Source: Prolixibacteraceae bacterium (GTDB lineage Bacteria; Bacteroidota; Bacteroidia; Bacteroidales; Prolixibacteraceae). From it: DNA of 23,502 bases. The notes under the pieces were generated by a model. The model was given only the letters and a program-made list of their open reading frames with translations, had not been told where the DNA came from and did no database searches. The stretch covers positions 1 to 23,502 of the forward strand of contig JAFGGF010000034.1 of the NCBI GenBank assembly GCA_016930735.1. The letters are read 5' to 3'. The first letter of the stretch is position 1, and each line of letters starts with the position of its first letter. Shown here piece after piece: positions 7,277 through 14,517 of the stretch. The translations under genes were made by a program, and so were the position numbers.

Positions 7277-8308
7277 ATGGATCTCGATAAACTGATCAGA
7301 AAAAATATACAAGAGCTAAAGCCCTATTCTTCAGCCCGTGATGAATATACCGGCGAGGCTTTGGTTTACCTCGATGCCAATGAAAATCCATTCAACAGCC
7401 CATATAACAGGTATCCTGATCCTTTACAAAGAAAACTGAAAAAGAAAATCGCATCGTTAAAAAATGTTTCGGAAGATATTATTTTCCTGGGAAATGGAAG
7501 CGATGAACCCATTGACCTGCTGATCAGGGCTTTTTGTGAACCGGGTATTGATAATATAATAACAACTGACCCAACTTATGGAATGTATGAGGTTTCAGCA
7601 AATGTGAATAATATTGAAGTCAGAAAGGTTTCTCTGAATGACGATTTTCAGCTTAATCCTGAAGAATTTATAAGCCTTTCAGATAAAAACACTAAGCTGA
7701 CATTCCTTTGCTCCCCAAATAATCCGACAGGGAACAGCCTGCATCGGGATTCAATTTTAAAAATAATAAGAGAATTTCAGGGCCTGGTTATTTTAGATGA
7801 AGCCTATATTGATTTTGTGGTTGAAAAGAGTTTTCTTCCTGAACTGGAAAAACATAATAACCTGGTTATTCTTCAAACGTTTTCAAAGGCATGGGGAATG
7901 GCCGGCATAAGGCTGGGAATGGCTTTTGCTTCACCGGAAATTATCAGGATTCTGAATAAAATAAAATACCCATATAATATAAATATCCTGGTTCAGGAAA
8001 AAGCACTTGAGTTACTTGAGCAGGAAGGAGACAAACAAAAGTGGGTTGAAAAAATTCTGGATGAAAAAAAACAATTGGCAGAAAAAATCAGCAATTTTCC
8101 ATTTACTGTAAAAGTTTATCCATCAGATGCTAATTTTATCCTGGTAAAAATGTTTGACGCAAAAGGAATTTACGATTATCTTGTTGAAAATAAAATAATT
8201 GTCCGCGACCGTTCGCGTGTGCACCTATGTGAAAATAGTCTTCGTATCACTGTGGGAAGTAAAAAAGAAAACGAAATTCTGATTGATTCCTTAAATGATT
8301 TAATTTAG
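7277..8308 (+). CDS. hisC: Histidinol-phosphate aminotransferase
   Basis: A 343-residue class II PLP-dependent aminotransferase converting imidazole-acetol phosphate and glutamate to histidinol phosphate. Visible markers are YLDANENPFN near residue 31, LGNGSDEPIDLL, SPNNPTGN at 146-153, LDEAYIDF at 173-180 and the PLP-lysine motif TFSKAWGMAGIRLG with Lys204. The C-terminal arginine block NSLRITVGS is present. Length and order are normal. The start ATG at 7277 is 8 bp after hisD. A role in aromatic amino acid transamination is possible for some relatives, but the operon context supports histidine. Confidence 0.96.
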   Translation: MDLDKLIRKNIQELKPYSSARDEYTGEALVYLDANENPFNSPYNRYPDPLQRKLKKKIASLKNVSEDIIFLGNGSDEPIDLLIRAFCEPGIDNIITTDPTYGMYEVSANVNNIEVRKVSLNDDFQLNPEEFISLSDKNTKLTFLCSPNNPTGNSLHRDSILKIIREFQGLVILDEAYIDFVVEKSFLPELEKHNNLVILQTFSKAWGMAGIRLGMAFASPEIIRILNKIKYPYNINILVQEKALELLEQEGDKQKWVEKILDEKKQLAEKISNFPFTVKVYPSDANFILVKMFDAKGIYDYLVENKIIVRDRSRVHLCENSLRITVGSKKENEILIDSLNDLI

Positions 8309-8330
8309 AAAATAACTATAATCGACACCA

Positions 8331-9455
8331 ATGAAAAAGGTTTTATTTATTGACCGGGATGGAACACTGATCGTTGAGCCACCAAATGATTTTCAGGTTG
8401 ATTCACTGGAAAAACTTGAATTTATCCCTAAAGTGTTTCGTAACCTGTTTTTTATCCGGCAAAATCTGGATTATGAACTGGTAATTGTTTCTAATCAGGA
8501 TGGATTGGGAACTAAAGGTTACCCGGAAGAAACCTTTTGGCCGGTTCAGAATAAAATGTTAAAAGCTTTTGAAAATGAGGAAATAATATTCGACGACATT
8601 CTTATAGACAGAAGCTTGCCAGAAGAAAATGCACCCACCAGGAAACCACGAACCGGGTTACTTACCAAATACATGGAAGGTGATTATGACTTAACTAACA
8701 GCTTTGTAATTGGTGATCGGCTTACCGATATTGAACTGGCAAAAAACCTTGGTGCAAAAGGCATACTTTTTAATAAAGCAGAAATGTCGGAAGAAGTTGA
8801 AAAAGCAGGTTTGGCAAATTCCTGTGCGCTGATTTCTGACGATTGGGATGATATTTATGCCTGTGTTGCTGCTCCTTCGCGCAGAGCAACCGTAACCAGA
8901 ATTACAAAAGAAACCGATATTAAAGTTGAGTTGAACCTGGATGGTAATGGTATTTCAGAAATAAATACAGGATTGCATTTTTTCGACCACATGCTGGATC
9001 AGATTGGCAAGCACTCAGGTACCGATCTGAAAATAAAGGTAATCGGCGACCTGCAAGTTGATGAACATCATACAATTGAGGATACAGCACTTGCACTTGG
9101 CGAGGTTTTTAATAAAGCCATAGGTGATAAAAAAGGGATCGAACGTTATGGTTTTGTTTTGCCAATGGATGACTGCCTTGCCCAGGTTGCCATTGATTTC
9201 GGGGGACGCCCCTGGCTCGAATGGCAGGCTCAGTTTCATCGTGAAAAAATTGGCGACATGCCAACCGAAATGTTTTTCCATTTTTTTAAATCATTTTCCG
9301 ATGCTGCCAGGTGCAATCTGAACATTAAAGCCGAAGGGGCAAATGAGCATCATAAAATTGAAGCTATATTTAAAGCCTTTGCCAAAACAATAAAAATAGC
9401 AGTTAAACGTGATATATTTAATTTTGAACTACCTTCAACAAAAGGATCGTTATAA
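8331..9455 (+). CDS. hisB: Bifunctional histidinol-phosphatase / imidazoleglycerol-phosphate dehydratase
   Basis: A 374-residue fusion of two enzymes. The N-terminal part (about 1-170) is a HAD-family histidinol phosphatase with the nucleophile motif FIDRDGTLI (Asp8, Asp10), VSNQDGLG and the later FVIGDRLTDIELAKNLGA. The C-terminal part (about 185-374) is the dehydratase with its metal-binding histidine motifs GLHFFDHMLDQIGKHSG, DEHHTIEDTALALGE and EHHKIEAIFKAFA. Together they catalyse steps 7 and 9 of the pathway. The fusion is well known in Enterobacteria and Bacteroidota, so it is expected rather than odd. It follows hisC by 22 bp and is 2 bp from purU. Confidence 0.97.
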   Translation: MKKVLFIDRDGTLIVEPPNDFQVDSLEKLEFIPKVFRNLFFIRQNLDYELVIVSNQDGLGTKGYPEETFWPVQNKMLKAFENEEIIFDDILIDRSLPEENAPTRKPRTGLLTKYMEGDYDLTNSFVIGDRLTDIELAKNLGAKGILFNKAEMSEEVEKAGLANSCALISDDWDDIYACVAAPSRRATVTRITKETDIKVELNLDGNGISEINTGLHFFDHMLDQIGKHSGTDLKIKVIGDLQVDEHHTIEDTALALGEVFNKAIGDKKGIERYGFVLPMDDCLAQVAIDFGGRPWLEWQAQFHREKIGDMPTEMFFHFFKSFSDAARCNLNIKAEGANEHHKIEAIFKAFAKTIKIAVKRDIFNFELPSTKGSL

Positions 9456-9457
9456 TT

Positions 9458-10342
9458 ATGAAGACTATCAAATCATTACGTGAAAAGAAAAACACTGCAA
9501 TCCTGCTGATCTATTGCCCCGACAAACAGGGAATTCTGGCCACAGTTACAGAATTCCTCAACAGGAATAACGGTAATATTATTTATCTGGACCAGCATGT
9601 CGACAGGGAAGAAAAAATATTTTATATGCGGGTTGAATGGGAACTGGATGGATTTGCGATCCCTTCTGATAAAATAGGTGAATACTTTGAAACCCTGATT
9701 GGTTCCAAACTGAGAATGACATGGAAATTGTATTTTTCAGATAATACGCCCCGAATGGCATTATTTGTTTCTAAGATGCCACATTGCCTTTTTGATATTC
9801 TTGCCCGATATACGGCAGGTGAATGGGATGTTGAAATTCCCATGATAATCAGTAATCATGATTTATTAAAACCTGTTGCTGAACGTTTTGATATTGATTT
9901 TTATTATTTCCCGATCACAGCCGAGAATAAAATTGAACAGGAAAACAAAGAAATCGAATTACTGAAAAAAAATAACATCGATTTTATTGTACTGGCCCGT
10001 TATATGCAGATACTTTCAAAGGATTTTGTTTCACAATTTCCAAATAAGATCATTAATATTCACCACTCATTCCTTCCGGCATTTGCAGGTGCCAAACCAT
10101 ATCATGCAGCACATGAACGAGGAGTGAAAATTATTGGAGCAACAAGTCATTATGTAACCAATGAACTTGACGCAGGTCCAATTATTGAACAGGATGTAAC
10201 ACGTTGCAGCCATGTCGACACAGTACAAAAACTGATCAGAAAAGGACGTGATCTGGAAAAATTTGTACTTTCGGGAGCGGTTTATAAACATTTGCAACGT
10301 AAAGTTTTGGTTTATAATAACAGGACTGTTGTTTTTAATTGA
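9458..10342 (+). CDS. purU: Formyltetrahydrofolate deformylase (PurU)
   Basis: A 294-residue protein with an N-terminal ACT domain (about residues 13-90, ILLIYCPDKQGILATVTEFL) and a C-terminal formyltransferase-type hydrolase domain. The latter shows FIVLARYMQILS, the catalytic stretch INIHHSFLPAFAGAKPYHAA with the conserved His, and ATSHYVTNELDAGPIIEQDV with the conserved Asp. This order and length are those of PurU, which hydrolyses 10-formyl-THF to formate and THF; GART-type PurN lacks the ACT domain. It starts 2 bp after hisB, firmly inside the histidine operon. That placement is unusual: histidine synthesis releases AICAR, whose recycling needs 10-formyl-THF, so a one-carbon link is plausible but inferred. 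Confidence 0.92.
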   Translation: MKTIKSLREKKNTAILLIYCPDKQGILATVTEFLNRNNGNIIYLDQHVDREEKIFYMRVEWELDGFAIPSDKIGEYFETLIGSKLRMTWKLYFSDNTPRMALFVSKMPHCLFDILARYTAGEWDVEIPMIISNHDLLKPVAERFDIDFYYFPITAENKIEQENKEIELLKKNNIDFIVLARYMQILSKDFVSQFPNKIINIHHSFLPAFAGAKPYHAAHERGVKIIGATSHYVTNELDAGPIIEQDVTRCSHVDTVQKLIRKGRDLEKFVLSGAVYKHLQRKVLVYNNRTVVFN

Positions 10343-10353
10343 TAACTACTTTT

Positions 10354-10905
10354 ATGAAAAAAAATTTAATCACACTTTTTTCAATCCTTATAACTTTATC
10401 ATTATCAGCACAGTTAAAAGAGATTCCAAGTAAAGAGATACCGGAAGATTATGGGTATATTGTAAAAACAGGGCAGGCAGCCCCCGATTTTGAAACAGTA
10501 TTAACCGATGGAACCAAATTAAAATTAAGTGACCTTAAAGGCAAGGTTATAATGCTACAGTTTACAGCCAGTTGGTGTTCGGTTTGCAGAAACGAGATGC
10601 CTCATATTGAAAATGAAATATGGCTGAAACATAAGAACAGGGACGATTTTGCCTTAATCGGGATCGATATGGATGAGCCACTTGATAGGGTTAAAGAATT
10701 TATTAATGATATAAAAATAAGTTATCCAATTGCACTTGATCCCGGAGCAAAAATATTTTATTCGTTTGCAGCACAAGGCGCAGGTGTTACCAGAAATATT
10801 ATAATTGATAAAAGGGGTAAGATTGTTTATATGACCCGATTATTTAAACAGGAAGAATTTGATGAAATGAAAGAGGTTATTGATTTTCTGCTAACCACAG
10901 AATAA
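10354..10905 (+). CDS. Exported redoxin/thioredoxin-like protein inside the his operon
   Basis: A 183-residue protein with a signal peptide (MKKNLITLFSILITLSLSA, cleavage near residue 19) and an AhpC/TSA-type thioredoxin fold: GQAAPDFETVLTDG near 40, LSDLKGKVIMLQFTASW and the dithiol Cys75-Ser-Val-Cys78. The family resembles TlpA/ResA thiol-disulfide oxidoreductases of the periplasm. The ATG at 10354 was chosen; an in-frame TTG at 10339 overlaps the end of purU and would put five residues ahead of the signal peptide. It lies 11 bp after purU and 25 bp before hisH, so it should share the operon transcript, although an envelope redox protein has no obvious task in histidine synthesis. Confidence 0.87.
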   Translation: MKKNLITLFSILITLSLSAQLKEIPSKEIPEDYGYIVKTGQAAPDFETVLTDGTKLKLSDLKGKVIMLQFTASWCSVCRNEMPHIENEIWLKHKNRDDFALIGIDMDEPLDRVKEFINDIKISYPIALDPGAKIFYSFAAQGAGVTRNIIIDKRGKIVYMTRLFKQEEFDEMKEVIDFLLTTE

Positions 10906-10930
10906 CCTGTTTTGATTGCAGCTAAAATAA

Positions 10931-11530
10931 ATGAATATTGTAATTATAAAATATAATGCCGGCAATATCGAATCGGTAAAAAATGCACTGAGTCGGTTAG
11001 GAGTAAGTGCTGAAATAACAGCAGACCACGATAAAATCAACTCGGCAGATAAAGTAATTTTCCCCGGTGTTGGTGAAGCAAGTACTACAATGGCTTACCT
11101 TCGGGAAAATGGACTGGACAATTTGATAAAATCGTTAAAACAACCGGTATTGGGGATTTGCCTCGGGCTTCAGTTAATGTGTTCTTTTTCTGAAGAAAAT
11201 AATACACCCTGCTTAGGAATTTTTGATGAAAAAGTTAAACGATTTCTACCCAGGGAAAGAGAAGAATTTATAACAAAGGTTCCGCATATGGGCTGGAACT
11301 CAATTTATAACCTCTCAGGTAGCATTTTTACATACCAACAGGAAAAAGAATACGTTTATTTTGTGCATTCGTATTATGCGGCATTGGGGAAACATACAAT
11401 AGCAACATGCAATTATATTATCCCGTTTAGTGCGGCATTACAAAAAGATAATTTTTATGCAACCCAGTTCCATCCCGAAAAAAGCGGAGGAATCGGATCT
11501 GAAATACTGAATAATTTTTTATTGCTTTAA
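10931..11530 (+). CDS. hisH: Imidazole glycerol phosphate synthase, glutaminase subunit (HisH)
   Basis: A 199-residue class I glutamine amidotransferase that feeds ammonia to HisF for ring closure, giving IGP and AICAR. It begins MNIVIIKYNAGNIESVKNAL and has FPGVGEAS, the nucleophile elbow LGICLGLQLM with Cys77, the conserved VPHMGWN segment and the FHPEKSG motif with His181 and Glu183, completing the triad. The length is normal. Its obligate partner HisF is not in the window; in most related operons hisA, hisF and hisIE would follow here. The next gene, 10 bp downstream, is argB instead. Confidence 0.95.
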   Translation: MNIVIIKYNAGNIESVKNALSRLGVSAEITADHDKINSADKVIFPGVGEASTTMAYLRENGLDNLIKSLKQPVLGICLGLQLMCSFSEENNTPCLGIFDEKVKRFLPREREEFITKVPHMGWNSIYNLSGSIFTYQQEKEYVYFVHSYYAALGKHTIATCNYIIPFSAALQKDNFYATQFHPEKSGGIGSEILNNFLLL

Positions 11531-11540
11531 ATACAAACAG

Positions 11541-12323
11541 ATGAACCGTTTAACTATTGTCAAAGTAGGAGGAAAAGTAATTGAAAATCCCGACTTATTA
11601 AAGAATTTTTTATTTGAGTTTACAAAAATATCGGGAAATAAAATACTGGTGCATGGTGGAGGTACTTCTGCAACCGAGCTTGCCAATAAGCTTGGTATAC
11701 CAACAAAAATGGTTCAGGGGAGAAGAATTACAGATGAAGCTTCACTAAATGTCATTGTAATGGTTTATGCGGGCCTTATTAATAAAAGAATTGTATCTTT
11801 TTTACATAGTTTTGGAAGCAATGCAGCCGGATTTACCGGGGCAGATTTTGACCTTATCAGATCAAGAATCCGGAAGCATCCGGAAATTGATTTTGGTTAT
11901 GTAGGAGATATTGAAAATGTGAATACAGATGAATTAAGGCTATTGCTTGAAGAAGGTGTTGTCCCTGTAATTGCTCCGGTGACCCATGACGGAAAAGGCC
12001 AGTTATTAAATACAAATGCTGATACAATTGCATCGGAAATGGCTAAAGAATTATCAAATCACTTTACTGTATATTTGCTCTACTGCTTTGAAAAAAAGGG
12101 AGTTCTGGCTGATCCGGAAGATAATGAAAGTGCCTTGTCACATTTATCTTTCAACCAGTTTCAATCAATGGTGAATGATGGTATAATATCTTCAGGAATG
12201 ATCCCAAAACTTGAAAATGGATTCAATGCGAAAAAAAATGGCATTGCTGAAGTTATTATAACAAACACTGGAAATATTTCTACAGGTAAAGGTACAAGAT
12301 TAACGTTTGAAGATATTCAATAA
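11541..12323 (+). CDS. argB: Acetylglutamate kinase (ArgB; possibly acts on N-succinylglutamate)
   Basis: A 260-residue amino acid kinase. Motifs in order are TIVKVGGKVI at the N-terminus, the glycine loop LVHGGGTSATELANKLG, GRRITDEASLNVIVMVYAGLINK, FTGADFDLI, the NTNADTIASEMAKEL block and GMIPKLENGF near the C-terminus. It phosphorylates the gamma-carboxyl of the N-acylated glutamate in arginine synthesis. Some Bacteroidota use N-succinyl instead of N-acetyl intermediates, and the sequence alone does not let me choose. It begins 10 bp after hisH, so it appears to be the last gene of the histidine operon. No good terminator is visible after it before the regulator gene. Confidence 0.92.
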   Translation: MNRLTIVKVGGKVIENPDLLKNFLFEFTKISGNKILVHGGGTSATELANKLGIPTKMVQGRRITDEASLNVIVMVYAGLINKRIVSFLHSFGSNAAGFTGADFDLIRSRIRKHPEIDFGYVGDIENVNTDELRLLLEEGVVPVIAPVTHDGKGQLLNTNADTIASEMAKELSNHFTVYLLYCFEKKGVLADPEDNESALSHLSFNQFQSMVNDGIISSGMIPKLENGFNAKKNGIAEVIITNTGNISTGKGTRLTFEDIQ

Positions 12324-12397
12324 TCAATTTTTCATATATAAATAAAACCTTAAAAGTTTTCCTCCGTAAAGAACAAAAGACCAAAACAAAATAAATT

Positions 12398-12427
12398 ATT
12401 GTTTTAAAATCTTTTTTTGTATGTTTC
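12398..12427 (+). promoter_or_regulatory. Weak promoter candidate for the FNR-like regulator
   Basis: ATTG at 12398-12401 and TATGTTTC at 12420-12427 are separated by 18 bp. Each has one mismatch to the Bacteroidota consensus. The 173-bp gap between argB and the regulator must hold a promoter or be read through. Confidence 0.25.
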
Positions 12428-12496
12428 TGACTGGAAAAGGCAAACAAATTTTATTACGAAATGTTAATATAGTGAGGAGCAAATAATAATTTGGAA

Positions 12497-13219
12497 ATGG
12501 CGTTTAAGGAAAATCAGAATTGCGAAGATTGTAAAGAAGTATGTTGTGCCCGTTGTTTTCATAATGACTCTCAAAGTGTTTTTTCAAGATTAACAAAAGA
12601 TGACCTGGAAGTTTTGATGGGAAACAGGCAGAGTATTCGTTTTTCTTCGGGAGAAACTATATTGAAGCAGAATACTTCTTCAACACATGTAGTATGTATG
12701 AAAAGAGGACTTGCAAAGGTGTATATTGAAGGGATGAACGGGAAAAAACTAATTCTGAAAATTATCGGGGAGCTTGATTTTATTTGTGGTGGGGGTATTT
12801 TTGCCAACAATGTTCGCCATTTTACTGTTTCTGCTCTTACCGATGTTGAATGTTGTTTTATCGATTCTGAAAGGATACTCCGTTTGTTTTCAGAAAACAG
12901 CAACTTTGCTATTGAATTAATGAAACACCACAATGAACAAAACTCTGCCTTGTTAAATACACTTGTAAATCTGACCCAAAAATATATGCATGGCAGAGTA
13001 GCTGATACATTGCTGTATTTAAAAAATGATGTTTTCAGAACCAATCCTTTTCAACTGCCTATCAGCAGACAGGAGTTAGCCGACATGTCAGCTATGGCAA
13101 AAGAAAGTTATGTCAGAATTTTGAAAGAATTCAAAACATCGGGAATTATAAAACCGAATGGCAATTCAATGGAAATATTAAATGAAGAAGCCCTTATTTC
13201 TATTAGTAAAAATGGTTAA
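12497..13219 (+). CDS. CRP/FNR-family transcription regulator with N-terminal cysteine cluster
   Basis: A 240-residue regulator. An N-terminal cluster holds Cys9, Cys12, Cys16, Cys17 and Cys20 (CEDCKEVCCARC). Then come a cyclic-nucleotide-binding-type beta roll (about 28-120), a long dimerisation helix (about 125-165) and a winged helix-turn-helix (about 187-219, PISRQELADMSAMAKESYV). Cys119/Cys120 align with the position of E. coli FNR Cys122, the fourth cluster ligand, so a [4Fe-4S] oxygen sensor is plausible. Extra cysteines are Cys67 and Cys97. In the recognition helix Glu203 and Arg207 match FNR Glu209 and Arg213, while FNR Ser212 is Val206 here. ATG at 12497 was chosen; TTG at 12491 lies 11 bp after GAGGAG at 12474-12479 and cannot be excluded. 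A perfect palindrome follows the stop codon and the cytochrome genes follow that, which suggests these are its targets. Confidence 0.88.
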   Translation: MAFKENQNCEDCKEVCCARCFHNDSQSVFSRLTKDDLEVLMGNRQSIRFSSGETILKQNTSSTHVVCMKRGLAKVYIEGMNGKKLILKIIGELDFICGGGIFANNVRHFTVSALTDVECCFIDSERILRLFSENSNFAIELMKHHNEQNSALLNTLVNLTQKYMHGRVADTLLYLKNDVFRTNPFQLPISRQELADMSAMAKESYVRILKEFKTSGIIKPNGNSMEILNEEALISISKNG

Positions 13220-13234
13220 TTGACATATGTCAAT
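13219..13234. promoter_or_regulatory. Perfect 16-bp palindrome, FNR-box-like operator
   Basis: ATTGACATATGTCAAT is a perfect inverted repeat of the form TTGAC-N4-GTCAA. E. coli FNR and CRP-family relatives bind TTGAT-N4-ATCAA, so only the innermost symmetric base pair differs. It overlaps the stop codon of the regulator gene and lies 165 bp before the first cytochrome gene. With no T tract after it, it is not a terminator. Confidence 0.6.
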
Positions 13235-13261
13235 CTTCATGTTGACTTAAATCTTGTCCTG

Positions 13262-13274
13262 TATATATATATAT
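13262..13274. repeat. Short TA dinucleotide repeat
   Basis: An uninterrupted (TA)6T run lies between the palindrome and the first cytochrome gene. It could sit in the promoter spacer, or simply be low-complexity AT sequence. Confidence 0.6.
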
Positions 13275-13398
13275 CACCCTAAAAGTTTCGCCCATTTCAG
13301 CTGACCTGTATACTTTTATATTCAGTAATAACTATATAAATAATAGTAATTACAGGGCATTTAAAACAATTTTAGTTATAAAACCTAATCATAACATT

Positions 13399-14442
13399 AT
13401 GAAATCATTAAGTATTTTTAAACTTGCCACACTGGCATTTTTTTGTTTGATAATTGTTGCTTCATGTACCAAAGAAGGGCCAATAGGACCAGCAGGGCTT
13501 AACGGAGAAAATGGTGAAAATGGTGCAGATGGCCGTGATGGAGTTGATGGCAATGTAACATGCCTGGTATGCCACTCTGGAACAAACATGGAACAAAAAC
13601 AAGCAGAATTTGCAATGTCAGAACACAGCGTAGGTGCTATTGCTGTTGATTATGCTGGTAGCCAGGCAAGGTGTGCTCCTTGCCATTCGCATGAACAGTT
13701 TGTTCAGGTAATGACATTAGGTAAAGTTGCAGGAGATATTACAAATCCAAGTGCATGGGAATGCAGCACCTGCCATGGTATCCATAAAACATTCGAAGGG
13801 CAGGATTTTGCATTACGCTCCAAAGATCCGGTTGTTTCAAATGCAGACAAAGTTACTGTTTTAGAGATGAACGGAAATAGTAATTTATGTGCTGTGTGCC
13901 ATCAGGCAAGGACTGCAGAACCAAATACTGCAAGCCCGGGAGAAACTTTCCGTATTTCAAATACACACTACGGGCCACACCATGGACCTCAGGCTAACGT
14001 AGTATCTGGAGTTGGATTCTCAGAAATACCCGGCTCAGTAGCTTATCCCGAAGCAGGTTCAAACAAACACCTGGCTCAGGCCTCATGTACAGGTTGCCAT
14101 ATGGCTCCATTCACTAATGGACAAGGCGGGCACTCATTCATACCAAATGTTGATGCTTGTAATGCATGTCATAATGCCAATATTGATGATTACAATTACG
14201 GTGGTGTTCAAACTGAAGTTCATGAATTGTTGGTTGAATTACGGGACAAATTAGTAGAACTGGGAGTTGTTGAATATATAGAAGCAGATGCTGCTTTTGA
14301 ACCAATTGTTGGAACTTATCCGATGGTTCAGGCACAGGCATATTATAACTGGATTGGACTGGAAGAAGATCGTAGTCTGGGTGCACACAATCCTAAATAT
14401 GTAAAAGCATTGTTGCTTAATACAATTGAAGCTTTACAATAA
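13399..14442 (+). CDS. Hexaheme cytochrome c lipoprotein with collagen-like stalk
   Basis: A 347-residue protein with a lipoprotein signal (lipobox IVASC, Cys23). Nine tandem Gly-X-Y triplets follow, with glycines every third residue from 27 to 51 (GPIGPAG, then NG and DG-type repeats). Six CXXCH sites start at residues 55, 92, 122, 164, 230 and 254, so six covalent c-type hemes are predicted. The C-terminal part has YYNWIGLEEDRSLGAHNPKY, a segment of the kind seen in multiheme reductases and electron-transfer cytochromes. It lacks the CXXCK site of NrfA, so nitrite reduction is not supported. The lipid anchor and stalk suggest a membrane-tethered electron carrier, perhaps at the outer membrane. 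It is the first gene after the FNR-like box and ends at a strong terminator. Confidence 0.88.
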   Translation: MKSLSIFKLATLAFFCLIIVASCTKEGPIGPAGLNGENGENGADGRDGVDGNVTCLVCHSGTNMEQKQAEFAMSEHSVGAIAVDYAGSQARCAPCHSHEQFVQVMTLGKVAGDITNPSAWECSTCHGIHKTFEGQDFALRSKDPVVSNADKVTVLEMNGNSNLCAVCHQARTAEPNTASPGETFRISNTHYGPHHGPQANVVSGVGFSEIPGSVAYPEAGSNKHLAQASCTGCHMAPFTNGQGGHSFIPNVDACNACHNANIDDYNYGGVQTEVHELLVELRDKLVELGVVEYIEADAAFEPIVGTYPMVQAQAYYNWIGLEEDRSLGAHNPKYVKALLLNTIEALQ

Positions 14443-14458
14443 AATAAAAATATGTAAT

Positions 14459-14492
14459 AAAAAAAGACTTCCTGAATCAGAAGTCTTTTTTT
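14459..14492. terminator. Strong, bidirectional-looking terminator between hexaheme and monoheme genes
   Basis: A perfect 13-bp stem pairs 14459-14471 with 14480-14492 around an 8-nt loop, with an A tract on the left and a T tract on the right. It ends only 25 bp before the next start codon, leaving little room for another promoter, so the next gene may depend on read-through. Confidence 0.85.
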
Positions 14493-14517
14493 ATATTTAT
14501 TATAAACTGAATAAATT

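Noticed and set aside
12571..13044. A 157-codon open frame on the minus strand
   Set aside because: It lies entirely antisense to the FNR-like regulator, whose domains are all recognisable. The antisense protein has no family features and no start context. AT-rich DNA leaves such frames by chance.
13219..13234. Reading the palindrome as a terminator of the regulator gene
   Set aside because: It would give only a 6-bp AT-rich stem with a 4-nt loop and no T tract. Its half-sites fit an operator better.
13399..14442. Hexaheme lipoprotein as an NrfA-type nitrite reductase or octaheme reductase
   Set aside because: There is no CXXCK site, only six CXXCH sites, a lipobox and a collagen-like stalk. 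The C-terminal HNP-containing segment alone is too general.
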